DNA of 64,000 nt from Petrosia ficiformis (GCA_947044365.1 OX345636.1:41940537-42004536); one strand, 5' to 3'. Shown: positions 1 through 11,559, counted from the first letter of the stretch. Program-made: numbers and translations. Notes: generated by a model from the sequence alone, not told the origin.

Positions 1-1340
1 TATTTGTGAAAATATTTACAAACACAAATAAACCTGCCTATGTGACAGTACTGAAGGTTGTCCCACAGCCCCTAAAGCTGTTGGAAAAAAGCCTTAAACT
101 TAAGAAGCCCAATACTCATGCTAGCCTCGGGAGAGAAATATACTTCTCTGTGGGGAAAAGTCAGCTTCCGTGTTGTGAGCAATAGACAGCACTCTTTGTT
201 TTTGGTTGGTATCAACCCAAGTGTACTAAGCCACCTCTGGTGCATCCAACCACACATTGATCTTATATCAAACACACACACACAACAGCATCTGTAATAG
301 TAATAGCCTTGCTTAATTATTAATTAAAAACGCCCACCTAAGATTAATTAGGAGAGCACATGTGTCTAAGCACATGGTAGGTAAAGTTTTCAAGGGAGTA
401 GGATCTTTTGTAATCCAGTAGGAATGGGCCATTGTTTGACTTCAGGGTTTTGTAAGTAAGTTATTATTACATGTATTTACTGGTGCATTGGTGAGCGGGA
501 CTCTATAAGCCCAAGGCCAGACTATCCCTGTCAAGAGTCTAGTAACGCCAAAGCATCAAAGCATATGTGAATATGTTAAAAGTTAAGATTGTTAAATATC
601 TATGTTAAGTAGCTAATTGCTAATCTATACCACACTTTACTATAATCAACAAAGCATATAGACTCTGTAAACCTGCATGCTAAAATAATAACAACAGACC
701 ATCAAGATGAGTTGAATAAAACATGAAAATAGAAAACAAAAGCACAAGAGCTGAAGAGAGACCTACTATGCCTGTCTAGTTTTTTAAGCTTAGTATTTTA
801 GCTTTATAGGATATCAATGAAATGAAGTAATTGTCAGATACTCGTACCACTGAAGCTTCAGAGGAGAAGTTGCCTCCTGACAGAGAGAGGTCTGTCATTC
901 AGTTGGGAGTCAGTCCTTGAGGGCGGCCTGTTCGTTCAGTTGAAGGCCTGAGGATCTGACAAACACTGTCTCTTTTTTCTAAACACACACACACTCACAC
1001 ACACACACACACAACATGCATAGCACACAGCACACATACTAGGCCTTAAAAAAGCAGTGAAAAGAGCCTGGATTCAATTGTTTACACATGTGCAAATTAA
1101 TGATTAAACACTTTATTGACCACAGTTATTTTGTGTGTTAATTTAAACATGTTTAAATTATATATACAGTATATGTATATATAATATATACAATGCTAAT
1201 ACCATAAAACATAAAACAAACCCTGACATGTTTATGTAATTTGTAAAATATAACCACTAGGATATCCTACCTCTAATAATAATGTGTAGTAATTAAGGAA
1301 AAATATTACAATAATATACAAACTGATGCTTTTACAGATA
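1..1340. other. Gene-free AT-rich stretch
   Basis: No coding region is supported here. The stretch is AT-rich, with a CA microsatellite at about 984-1013 and a somewhat GC-richer patch at about 840-960 that I could not assign. It lies upstream of the LACTB terminal exon on the same strand, so it could be LACTB intron, but I found no convincing upstream LACTB exon in it. Confidence 0.5.
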
Positions 1341-1470
1341 GGATTTAAATACACAATGTACATGTAAAGAATTGGGATCCCACCAAAGATATCTTTAACC
1401 CTCATTTCTGGTTTAGACTATCTGTATTGACTAGCTTAATCCCATAAATATATATTAGCAGTTAACTAAA

Positions 1471-1730
1471 GGTCATTCACATTCACCTTCTCCTCAGAAA
1501 AGTGTTCATAACTTTAGTTTGGAATGACCAACAATCTTTTTACCTGTACCATTTTCATATAATTATCCTTCTCATTCTTTTTTGTGTATGTCAAATTTCA
1601 ATCCATTGCTTCATTATTGAGTTACAGTATAATAATCATATATTAACCTTACGACATTAAACTATACACTATATTATATATAAAGTCATCACATCCTAAT
1701 TTTGAAGACATCATGAATGTGAACAGACTT
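1471..1730. mobile_element. MITE-like element, ~260 bp, with an empty site elsewhere in the window
   Basis: This segment is absent from the otherwise collinear inverted copy at about 60896, which joins directly across the site. A reverse-complement copy lies at about 63620-63860 and a partial one at about 56700-56775. The ends are imperfect inverted repeats around a TTCACATTCA core. No transposase is encoded, so it would be a non-autonomous element. Confidence 0.65.
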
Positions 1731-1972
1731 TAAATTACCTGTAAATCCCATTCATTGCATTGGTCAGTTTAATAGGAAAATAATAGTACACTTGGTTTAA
1801 GGAAATGCATGTAAGATGAAATATGTTGGAGAATGCAGAGACCTTGCCACCCCATTGGTTAGTCTTATGACTACCAATACCACCTTCAAACATGCACACA
1901 CACACACATGCTCACAAAACACAAACATTTTATGTAGATGTATGTACACACATATGTATCCACACCTTAGTG

Positions 1973-2271
1973 ATGTACCAATAAGAGATTTTACCGATAT
2001 TCTGATAAACTGATAATTACTTTAGATATGTACCGATAACTGATACCAATTCGATATTATATCTACCGTCTGGTTTCTGATTCTTTCAATGAAATTGTGC
2101 ATTTTCTCAATAATTATGAGTATCATAAAAGCAATCAATGATGCTATAATCACAAGAAATGACATTATTAGTACACTTATTGCAACATCGGTTACATCTT
2201 TTAGAAATAACCGATACCAATAATGAGCTGATAATGACTGATATTGATTACTGAACCGATTATTGGTACAT
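1973..2271. mobile_element. MITE, family with ATGTACCGATAA-type terminal inverted repeats (copy 1)
   Basis: The ends are ATGTACCAATAA and TTATTGGTACAT, a 12-bp perfect inverted repeat. Related copies occupy 7482-7751 and 59475-59785 in the opposite orientation. The interior contains further degenerate CCGATA/TATCGG motifs and no ORF. Confidence 0.75.
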
Positions 2272-2276
2272 TACTA

Positions 2277-2277
<1 letters not shown>

Positions 2278-2315
<38 letters not shown>
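2278..2315. repeat. (CA)n microsatellite just before the LACTB acceptor
   Basis: A near-perfect CA run lies about 20 nt upstream of the LACTB exon 3' splice site. Related CA/GT tracts are at the matching position of the duplicated copies near 7455 and 59440. Confidence 0.95.
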
Positions 2316-2319
<4 letters not shown>

Positions 2320-2335
2320 CATACATTAAACTCAG

Positions 2336-3224
2336 GTTCTACAAGAGAGATGGAAAAGGATGTCTGTATAATGCACCTTACATTGATAATTCATATAAAT
2401 GGGCAGGAGGTGGTTTTCTGTCAACAACAAAAGACCTCATAAAATTTGGAAACGCTTTGTTGTTATCTTTTAACCAACACCAGAAAAGAGAACAGAAAGA
2501 ACAAGCAATTTGTCACAGGAGAAGACAGTTAGGAGAAACAGAGAGAATAGACCAAAATTGTAGTGAAAGCAGAAAAGAAAGAGAAACTCAAAGAGAAGTC
2601 GATGGATTTGAAATTGGTGTAAATAGTTGCACTGATCAGTTCAAGAATGACAGGAAAAGTATTGATGAGTTGGAACATACTTCAAGCAATGTTTCATCTG
2701 GGAGCACACAACTACAAACCATCAAAAAGGATTCATCTTCTATGAATTATATTTTAAATCCTTCCACTGTTGAAATGATGTGGAGACCAGTTATAAAAAC
2801 TAAGAAAAAATTGGATATTTGCTATGGAATGGGGTGGGGTATTATACCAAAGGAAGAAGAAATTGCAGGTGGTAGAAAAACTCCGTTTGTTGCTTTTCAT
2901 GGTGGTAGTGCAGTAGGAGCTTCCAGCAGTTTGATTATTATCCCTGGTCCTAATCCATCCAACTCAGAAAGGTTTGGCAGTGGAGAGACTTTTAAAATGG
3001 GTAATTTTAAAGGAAGATACTCACATGGGAAATGTCATCTTGGAGATAATAAAATGGAAAATGTTCAAATGGATCCGAATAGGTGTACTAAATGTACTCA
3101 TCAGCCTAGAGGAATAGTAGTAGCTGCTTTAGCCAATTTACAAGGAGTATCGATGGTTATATCTGAACTGGGAGTGAGGATTGCAATGCAAATCTATGAA
3201 ACTGTTTATGACAATGAGGATTGA
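2336..3224 (+). CDS. LACTB: LACTB-like serine beta-lactamase family protein, terminal exon
   Basis: This is the 3' exon of a mitochondrial LACTB homologue, a metazoan protein of the class C beta-lactamase/penicillin-binding fold; human LACTB is a mitochondrial protease-like filament protein. The exon opens after an acceptor (ctcag) at 2335 and ends at TGA 3222-3224. Conserved pieces are NSYKWAGGGFLSTTKDL near the start, a GMGWG segment, HGGSAVGASS (position of the third active-site motif of the fold) and PRGIVVAALANLQ near the end. Between them sits a charged, Lys/Glu/Arg/Gln-rich insert of roughly 100 residues that looks much longer than in vertebrates. The catalytic SxxK exon is outside the window. 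The ATG at 2244 is not a credible start because it would translate the CA repeat. Confidence 0.85.
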
Positions 3225-3860
3225 ATAGTTCACATTAATAATTTAGTTTGTATTAATTTTAATATTATTTAATTTAGCAAATTTGAACTTACTGATTGCA
3301 AATATGTCCATGCATTAGTGTCATTGTGGATTCTTCACCACTTCAAGTATTCATACATCTCCGTTTATTGAGCAATTGACATCACTCTATTAGTGTGGAG
3401 ATACAGTTTGAAAAATAAGTATACCAGTATACAATAAAAAATTATCAATAATAGTGCATTAACAAAGTGAGTCCTGAGAATCCACTAAAATTACGGTTGT
3501 ACCTGTACTACTAAAATGTAGACAGTATCAGTATAGGCAACTGCATTGCCTATACATTACCTATACAGTTTATACAATATTTTCAGGCTCTGCAGATTGC
3601 ATTATTGTCAAACTGTGCAAGTACAATCTGAAGATATGTGCAACAAAGGCTGAATATGCCTGTAACTAGATGTACATTGGACTGAATGTATAGCACACAA
3701 ACAATAATTAACACTGTAGCAGTTAAGGATATGATACATTCATCTTGTGGATATCGAAAACAGTAGGTTTGTATTGAAATATGGCTGAGGAAAAGCTTGG
3801 GCAAGGATTCACCATTGATAGTAGACAATGAACATAATAGGCTGTTGTGTTTCAGGCATA
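3225..3860. other. LACTB 3' flank
   Basis: AT-rich sequence after the LACTB stop. It presumably contains the 3' UTR and intergenic DNA. I see no gene and no clear repeat. Confidence 0.5.
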
Positions 3861-3989
3861 ATAAAGTCAGCCATGATTACTGAATGCTGGACACCTCAAA
3901 GCAGTCATAGGGATACTTTTTTCTATATATATCTTGTTTCGAATTTGACTTTGATTTGGAGTTTCCATTTTGTTTATTAGAGAGTGTGA

Positions 3990-6440
3990 TTGTCTAGATT
4001 GTGTTTGAGTCTCAATCAGGTAGCTTGGGTATAACTTCACGGGTAAACTCAAGGAAAAACCACACTCTAAATAGACGAATTTGAGAAATGTTGGTGCTCT
4101 TGCCCAAGAATCCCAGTCATCTACATTTATATGGTATGAGCTTGCCCAAGCACAGCTCGATGTTGAACTCAAGGCTGGCTGGGGATATGGCCATCATATG
4201 GGCATGGGCAAGTCTCGTACCATGTAAAAATGGGTGACTGGGATGTGCTTGGGCAAGTTCGTTGACAGTTGATGACCTAAATTTCTCAACTTGGCTTCCT
4301 ATTTTGTCTATTAGAGTGTGGTTGTCAAGATTGTGTTTGGATCTATCAGCTTCATTCTGGTAGCTTGGACAATTAGGTATAGCTAGATATAGCTCTACGG
4401 ATGAACTCAAGAATGGCTAAGGATAGGCTTAGGGAAGCTGAAATTAGCTCGTACCGTTTAAAAACAGATGTCTGGGATTATTCTTGGGGAAGAGTGTTCA
4501 GCGTTAATGACCAAAATTCCTCAACTCTTAGTTCGAGTTCAAAAGTGGTTCATTAGAGAGTATATGTTTGTTCAGATTGTGCTTGAACATATCAGCTTCA
4601 ATTGGTACATGTAGCTTGGGAAAGCTAGGTATAGTTATAGCTCTGAACTCAGGAGATGGGCTTGGGCAAGCTGGAAATAGCTCGTACCGTGTGAAAATGA
4701 ATGACTGGGATGTGCTTGGGCAAGAGCGTTGAGCATTGATGACCAATATTTCTCAACATTGAGATGGAGTTTCTATTTTGTCTGTTAGATATTGTAATTG
4801 TGTAGATTGGGTTAGAATCTATCAGCTTCTCTCTGCTAGCTTGGGTTAGCTCAACGGGTGAACAACCACATTCTCTAGTTGAGAAAAGTTTAGTCGTTAA
4901 CGGTCAACCAGTCAGCTTCCCCAAGCCCATCCTCAGCCATCCTTGAGTTCAACCGCAGAGCTATACATACTAGCTTTCCCAAACTATCAGATAGACAATC
5001 ACACTAATAGACAAAATAGTATACGGTATGACGTAGCTCGACGGGTGAACTCAAGGATGGCTGGGGTGGCTTGGGCAAGCTAGAAATTATGGTGGCCCAG
5101 AAGGTCGATCCGTTGATGGGCACGACATCAGATCCCGGTCGGGATCCGCCCGGATCCCGGGCTCCGCCAGACCCCCCCCCCCAGTTTGCCAGGATCCGGG
5201 CGAGTACGTCCGGTCTGGGATTCCGGCCGGGATCCGGGCGAGTACGTTAACGCTGTCGTGCCCGTCAACGGATTGACCTTCTGGGCCCGTGTAAAATGGG
5301 TGACTGGGATGTGCTTGGGCAAGAGCATTGAGCGTTGGTGACCAACATTTCTCAACTGAGTTTGTATTTTATTTATTAGAGAGTGTGGTTGTCTATATTG
5401 AGTTTGGATCTATCAGTGCAATCCGGTAGCTTGGGAAAGTTAGGTAAAGTTGGACAGGTGAACTCAAGTATGGCTGGGGATGGACTTAATTTCGTAGCGT
5501 GTAAAAATGGGTGCCTGGGATGTTCCTGGGCAAGAGCATTGAGCGTTGATGACCAATATTTCTTTCAGATGGAGTTTGTATTTTGTATATATATCAACCT
5601 ATATGCTTCAGTCTAGCAGCTTGGTAAAGCTAGGTATAGCTAGGTATAGCTATACAGTCAAACTCAAAGATTGCTGGAGATGTGCTTGAGCAAGCCGTAC
5701 TGTGTAAATATGAATGCCAGTATTGCTCTTGCACAAGAGCGTTGAGGGTTGATGACCAACATTTCTCAACTCTTAGTTTTTCTAAATTGGTTCGTTAGCA
5801 AGGCTATTTGTCTAGATCGTGTTTGAACAAATCTGCAAGCTTCAATCTGGTAGCTTGGGAAAGCTAGGTATACATCAACAGATGAACTTGACGACGGCTG
5901 GGGATGGGCTTGGGCAAGTTTTAAATTTGTCATAGGCTTGATGAAGCTGGATAAGCCGCACCGTGTAAAAATAGGTGACTGGGATGTGCTTGGGCAAGAG
6001 CGTTGAGCGTCAATGATCAATTTTAATTTGGAATTTCAATTTTGTCTAATAGTAAATAGAGAGTGTAGTTGTCTAGATTGGGTTTGAACCTATTAGTTTC
6101 AATCTTGTAGCTTGGAAAAGCTAGGTATAGCTCGACGGGTCAACTCAAGGAACAACCACACTCTCTAATAGACGAAGTTGAGAAATGTTAGTCGTCAACG
6201 CTCAACCAGTCAGCTTCTCCAAGCCCATCCAAAGCCATTCTTGAGTTCACCCGTTGACCTATACCTAGCTAGCTAGCTTTTCCAAGTTACCAGACTGCAA
6301 TTGATTGGTTCAAACCCAATCTGGACATGTCAACTACACTCTCTAACAAACAAATAGAAACTCCATCTCAATGTTGAGAAGTATTGGTCATCAACGCTCA
6401 TGCAATCCTCTTGCCCAAGCTTCGATCTTTCTCAGAGACC
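3990..6440. repeat. Degenerate ~245-bp satellite, array 1, with inverted segments
   Basis: A long unit recurs about every 240-260 bp. Landmarks in order are AGCTTGGGAAAGCTAGGTAT, GACGGGTGAACTCAAG, GGGCTTGGGCAAGCTGGAAA, CTCGTACCGTGTAAAAATGG, GATGTGCTTGGGCAAG, GCGTTGA, a tract like TTCTCAAC, GAGAGTGTGGTTGTCTAGAT and a CTATCAGCTTCAATCTGGTAG stretch (positions 4300-4620 show one full unit). Units near 4860-4990 and 6150-6440 are in reverse orientation. A GC-rich element interrupts it at about 5094-5286. A second array of the same unit is at 57780-59035. All ORFs within are by-products of the repeat. Confidence 0.85.
5094..5286. mobile_element. GC-rich inverted-repeat element inserted in the satellite
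   Basis: The ends form an inverted repeat of about 33 bp: the left begins GGCCCAGAAGGTCGATCCGT and the right is its near-perfect reverse complement ending at about 5286. The interior carries repeated GGGATCCGGGCGAGTACGT-type motifs and a run of C at 5168-5182. Its composition is far more GC-rich than anything else in the window. It has no coding capacity and looks like a recent, non-autonomous insertion. Confidence 0.75.
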
Positions 6441-6596
6441 AACTACAGTTACCCCGCCATTGTTTCCCACCCACCACCGCCTCCACCACCTATCAGTGAA
6501 AACATTTAGGCCCAATAATTATACCCCCGGGTGAGTGTGGCTCCCAAAAAACACAGATTGGAACCAGATTGTATGCAGCAAGAAGCTTGCAAGACT

Positions 6597-6735
6597 GGAA
6601 ACTGATTGGAGTTTCATCTACCCCTCCCCCTAGTACAGCCTTGATATATGTTAACTTTCTTAATGAAACTGCTAAGTTTAACTGTTAAGGTGGTACTAGG
6701 GAGTAGGCGGATGCGACTCCAATCAGTTTCAAAAT
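6597..6735. mobile_element. Foldback element with ~40-bp arms
   Basis: Arms at about 6597-6636 and 6694-6734 are reverse complements with a few mismatches (core AACTGATTGGAGT against ACTCCAATCAGTT, then CTAGTAC against GTACTAG). The loop is about 57 bp. There is no ORF. Confidence 0.6.
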
Positions 6736-7330
6736 AGAATATTATATAATATGACTCTAACCTGGTGTAATAGCAACCTTCATATCTTCTGATCATCTTT
6801 ATATTTGTCTGCAAGTGAGAGAGTGTTGGAAAAATCTCCATTTTTGCAATCGCAATAAGTACAAAACCAAGAAAGCCACGCCCACCAATCATGGCGTGCA
6901 CCAAGTACAATGCATTTTGAGAAAACAAATAGAGCTGAATTCTGTAGCTTTTCAGTGAAACCATAAAATTTACCTTTCTAGACACTATCAAACTCCGATT
7001 TTTCTAAGAGATCAACTACAGTTACTGCCCAACACAAGCTGGAAGCTAAAGTACTTGATCACATTTTAATAGATACTAACAGATGATCTCCACATAATGT
7101 ACTGGGTTCTTTCATCAGTAATGAAAATCTACGACAAATCATGATTTAGTGTAATGACATATTTGCTTGACAATCACTAAGGGTTGCCGTTAAAATGTGA
7201 TGAATTTTTTTTTGCTTTGCTTTACTCAACAATAAAATTCAAACTAAAACAAGATATATAGAGAAACACGATATATAGAGAAAAAACTGCTAGTTCTTTT
7301 TGTTCTCATTTCTGGTGTTCATTGAAAAAC

Positions 7331-7450
7331 ATAAATGGGCAGGATCAACAACAAAAGACCTCATAAAATTTGGAAAAGCTATCAATGTAAGATGTAATAT
7401 ATCAACGTCCTTTTCCATCTCTCTTGTAGAACCTGAGTGTAATTACATGT
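7331..7450. pseudogene. LACTB exon fragment with an internal inversion
   Basis: Positions 7331-7380 match the LACTB exon at about 2395-2455 on the + strand, with a 13-bp deletion. Positions about 7409-7450 match the exon start and its upstream intron (about 2310-2360) on the - strand. The equivalent copy at 59300-59430 is entirely on the - strand, so this copy has undergone a micro-inversion. It is non-coding. Confidence 0.7.
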
Positions 7451-7481
7451 ATGTACATGTGTGTGTGTGTGTTTGGTAGTA

Positions 7482-7751
7482 ATATACCAATAATCAGATC
7501 ATTATCTGTCATTATTTTCATTATTGGTATAGGTTATTTCTGAAAGATGTAACCAATATTGTAATAAGTGTACTAATAATGTCATATAGCATCATTAGTT
7601 CCTTTTATGATACTCATAATTATTGAGAAAATGCTCATTTTCATTGAAAGAATCAGAAACCACAAGGTAGATATAATAGCGGATTGGTATCAGTTATCAG
7701 TACATAATTATCAGTTTATCAGAATATCGGTAAAACCTCTTATCAGTACAT
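7482..7751. mobile_element. MITE, ATGTACCGATAA family (copy 2, diverged)
   Basis: Diverged terminal repeats (ATATACCAATAA and TTATCAGTACAT) flank a ~270-bp interior that aligns with 59475-59785 and, in reverse, with 1973-2271. Confidence 0.65.
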
Positions 7752-7880
7752 CACTAAGGTGTGGATACATATGTGTGTGCATACGTCTACACAAAATGTT
7801 TGTGTTTTGTGAGCATGTGTGCGTGTGTGTGTGTTTGAGGGTGGTATTTAGCATCAGTTTGTATATTATTATTATTATTA

Positions 7881-8619
7881 ATTTAATATTCATTACTTAC
7901 TACACATACTTCTTTAGTTATAGTATATGTCGGTGTTTGTTATGTTTTATGATTTTAGTATTGTATATATATATATAATTATATATATAATTTAAACATT
8001 ATAGCATGTGTGTGTGTGTGTGTTAGCCTCTTACCCAGGCTCTTAAGATGTTAAAGAAAAATAGCCTGGATTCAACTGTTTGCACATGCACTAATTATTG
8101 TGCAAAATATCAGATGAGTTAACCACCACTCAGATAATACATAAAATTATATAGGCTATTGAGATAGCATTTAGTATATTATTATTATTATATGTACTGG
8201 GTAAACAGTAATAAATGCAAGTTACAATCCAACCACCACTCTAAATATCAAGCGCAGAACACTGATATAGTATATACATATATTCACAATATACTCACTA
8301 CTGCCTCAATGTAAGAAGAATTTGGACTGTTCTAAAAAGCAGTGACATACTGCATCCCCAATTCAGCTTGCAAATATGAATCTTCTCCATATCCTTCCTG
8401 ACAACGACCCCAACGAGCTATAAGAGAATGATAATAATTATTACATATAACATCATTAGTGGAAATTACAATTCATCTTTGTGATATTAAAAGTTGCTAT
8501 TTCAATTGTTATATTAGGCCAGCAGGGTTTCATTTAAGGACGGCGAGGCATTACCCAAACCCCACAACCCCACCCCCCTCCCTTGGCATTTCTATCTCAA
8601 TGATGGCTATTCCACTCAC
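7881..8619. other. No gene recognised
   Basis: AT-rich sequence with short TA and GT tracts near 7964-8022. No supported coding exon or clear element. Confidence 0.4.
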
Positions 8620-8895
8620 TGTTCCCAGTGGTGGATTTAGGCGGAGCTGGCACACAATCCCCCTAAATTGCACACACCCACATGGTAATGACTATTAATG
8701 ATGGCTAAAGAACAAGAACCCGACAATTACTTCCAGCTCTAGCAAGAAAGGTATCAAGTAGTATTTTGAATACACTGTATATGTAATATATATACATAGT
8801 TATGGAACTGGTATAACAATAATTGTAGCTACCATATTGCCATTTTTAAGGTAATTTTCCTGGGGAATGCCCCTAGACCCCCCCTACATGAACCA
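8620..8895. repeat. Interspersed repeat, copy also at 55.9-56.2 kb
   Basis: Begins TTCCCAGTGGTGGATTTAGG and continues to a C-rich CCCTAGACCCCCC end. The direct-orientation copy at about 55905-56185 begins CCAGTGGCGGATCTAGG, the wording often found at ends of DNA transposons. No coding potential; likely a non-autonomous transposon relic. Confidence 0.6.
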
Positions 8896-9088
8896 TTGAC
8901 CTAAATAATGACTACGGGGGAATTTTAAAGAGGTGTCCCCCCGTTAATGGGGGTTGGAAGGGGGCACAGCCCCCTCAAAGCCCACGCAAATTGTGGTTTC
9001 AGTGACGTTGCCCATGTGCTCTGGTGGGTACCTGAGGCATTTAAATTGCTGAAATCATGGGTGTAGCTGGTGCCAACATGCAGAGAGG

Positions 9089-9368
9089 TCAGCCCCAGTT
9101 CCAGTCAAAAGAAGGAGAGCACTGCATTTGATTTAATCCTACGAAGTGCTTGGGGACTTTCGAGTCCCGGAAAGCAAGTTGGTAGAAGTAGTACTCCATG
9201 TCGGAAAAGGAGCCAAGTTTGGGGTAGAGAAAGGGAACGGTGGCCAAAATATATGCAATAGAGTCGCCAGTGTTGGAAATGGGAAGAATTTTGAAAAACA
9301 AGTTCAGTCTTCTCTGAGTTAATAATCTTGAATGTCATAGACAGTCCAGTGAACATGATAATGATCAC
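9089..9368 (-). pseudogene. Unidentified minus-strand coding remnant
   Basis: Two overlapping minus-strand frames (9105-9368 and 9089-9301) together give protein-like sequence: MFTGLSMTFKIINSEKTELV in one frame, then a ISNTGDSIAYILATVP stretch in another. This suggests one frameshifted coding segment. It lies directly downstream (on the minus strand) of the broken Kelch gene and could be its 3' end. I do not recognise the family. Confidence 0.3.
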
Positions 9369-9411
9369 TAATAATAATATATCACATGATATGTATATTA
9401 ATTATCATACC

Positions 9412-11533
9412 TAATTCAATGATCACTAATATATCAGATCCAGTGATTGGTTGAGCTGTCTTCTTAGATCGACTATAATCACTGTAACCTCCAGTCACTA
9501 TAATCCAAAATCTTTCTTTTGATATATAGTATGTTGACATGGAGTGGGCAAATCTTTTAGTGACTGATCAGGAAGATTTACCTGAAGAGATGAATAAATT
9601 AATATATAAACTATATGTTATAAATGAGGAACACATCATCATAATATTATTAGTACAAGAAAGAGTATATTTCAGTTAATAAAATATAATTATTAGAAAT
9701 GTAATGCTAACACTTTTAACTCATATACCGGTATGTGATATACCAGTATTTTCAATATTAGTATTAATTTTGAGGATGACAAATCTGATACCAATATAAA
9801 TTGATATATAGACAACATTGTATTACATGTGTCATGTGATGTAAATTATGTACCTGATACCAGATAAAACTAGAGAGATTCATTATCCAGCAATCGTTTA
9901 GTGTTTAAAGATCTTTATCCAATCCTCCCGACACAATCAAATGAGATATCGTGTGTTGATTTGATGTTATAGTATTGATGATAGTACTAGCATGACTGCT
10001 CCTCGCCTTAGGCCATTTCAATGTAGTAATGGATGATTTGACTACTTTCTTAAAATCCTATAGTATTAGTAATACAACATGGGTTTACTATTAATATCAA
10101 TATAATTTTATAAAGATGAGAATAAAACAGTCACTAATTATGATAATTAATAAGGCGTGAGGTTTACAAGTGGATTATTATGAGTGATTATTATTATAAA
10201 AGAACATGTACTCTTTAGTGTAATAACATGATTAACAATCATGTGATTACATCACACAATTAAAATATTTGTGGTTGTTTATCAAATCACAAATATTGAA
10301 GAAATGTATAATTCTATATGATAGACATGATAATAATTACAACTTAGGAATATGTAACTACAGGTATATAAAATTAATGATAGTGTGTTCATTGTAATGA
10401 ACAAAAATGAATGAAGATTCAAGTGTCTTATTATGATAATAAAATGAAACCAGAGGATTAGAGCTGTAGACAATACAACTGAAAATAATACAAGAGATCA
10501 AGAGTGATAAAAATAATAGACTAGACAAGAAAAGATAACAAATACAACTATGTAGAAATGTGGAATCTGTTATTGTATTCTGAAAGAATGATAACAGAAA
10601 TAACGGTATCGAGTATCATCAATAGTACGCCCTCCAAACATTACACTTCTATTACCAGGAAGTGTATGAATACTGAAGTCAGCACATGGTGATGGACGAT
10701 TTCCTTTTATGATAGGTACTTTCCATTGACCTGAAGAAAATATATGATATCATTATGATGCAATACATAATGTGAGTCATGTAATACCTGGTGATGAATT
10801 GACACACATAGTGTGTATTTCATTTGTGAAGCAATGATTTGGGATGCTAGGGTGTGAAATATATTGGAACCAGTGTGAGTAGTGATTGGTGTAGGTCCAA
10901 CCCCTCCAATAACTAGCAAATTATCTTCTCCATTCATGTTGAATGATATCATTCCACAGTCACGTTTTCTTATCAGGAGACCTGTTAATAATTTCTCTCC
11001 ATTCATTAGTAAGAGTGTTGAGTTCAAATAAATCATTATGAAAACAGTCATTAGGTATACAGCTTCCACCAAAATACAATAAAGAGTCTCTTATGTTAGT
11101 ACAAGCATAGTTAATCACTCCTGCAGGTGGAGTAGCTGTAGTAGATCTCCTCTCTCACTTCAATGTAGGTAAATGAAATATATCAACAGATGATGTGAAC
11201 TTTCTTTTCTCGTCATTATAATGTACCATAGGAAGGCCATTCTGATGTCCTCCCCAGCAATAAAATCTTTCACTATTGACTGCAGTGGAGTGTCCAGTTC
11301 TCCATTTCATCTCATATTGACCTGATAATAAACAATGAATGCATTATTATATTAACTTGACAAGTAATATATAAATATAGTACTATTGCAATATTATTAG
11401 TACACAAACCAGTACTTGTAATTGTATTTCAAGTTTAAGAGATTATGAGTAACTTATTTATCTGATGTGTCAAGTTGTTTCCATGTAACAAGAAATATAA
11501 TGATATTATAATAATTCACTCACCAGTAGCCAT
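9412..11533 (-). pseudogene. Kelch-repeat protein gene, disrupted
   Basis: On the minus strand a short first exon (MAT, 11533-11524) with a GTGAGT donor leads to an exon starting at 11321. Its translation has Kelch-type features: EMKWRTGHSTAV, FYCWGGHQNG, SLLYFGGSC and NDLFELNTLTNEWRE, followed by LLVIGGVGP (10920s), SVMFGGRTIDD (10630s) and WIIVTGGYSDY (9500s). Kelch motifs form beta-propeller blades with GG doublets and spaced Tyr/Trp, as seen here. The frame is broken by a TGA at 11155-11157, a frameshift near 10970 and another near 10880, so it is most likely a pseudogene or an unexpressed copy. The exons are ordered 11533, 11321-10985, about 10985-10785, 10736-10600 and about 9590-9412. 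Confidence 0.7.
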
Positions 11534-11559
11534 TATCAAATAGAGAGAGGATTAAAGAA

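Larger units (their letters stand above)
1340..2480. repeat. Repeat block with an inverted, rearranged copy at 59.3-61.0 kb
   Basis: The reverse complement of this block is recognisable at about 59300-61040. Shared blocks are the sequence around 1340-1460, the 1740-1890 stretch next to a CA repeat, the inverted-repeat element at 1973-2271 and the first ~140 bp of the LACTB exon. A partial copy lies at about 7320-7880. The order is kept, with insertions and deletions between copies, so this looks like segmental duplication of a repeat-rich LACTB intron/exon boundary. Confidence 0.75.
7029..7880. repeat. Repeat block duplicated in direct orientation at 59.04-59.87 kb
   Basis: Starting at CCAACACAAGCTGGAAG, the block continues through a CTTGATCACA stretch, LACTB fragments, a GT repeat, an ATGTACCGATAA-family MITE and a GGTGTGGATACATATGTGTG tail. 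The same order recurs at about 59037-59870, in both places directly to the right of the ~245-bp satellite or its flank. Confidence 0.8.

Noticed and set aside
6415..7030. LTR-like direct repeats (CTCAGAGACCAACTACAGTTAC near 6433 and a similar stretch near 7005)
   Set aside because: Only ~30 bp are shared, and no primer-binding site, polypurine tract or gag/pol sequence lies between them; a local duplication is more likely.
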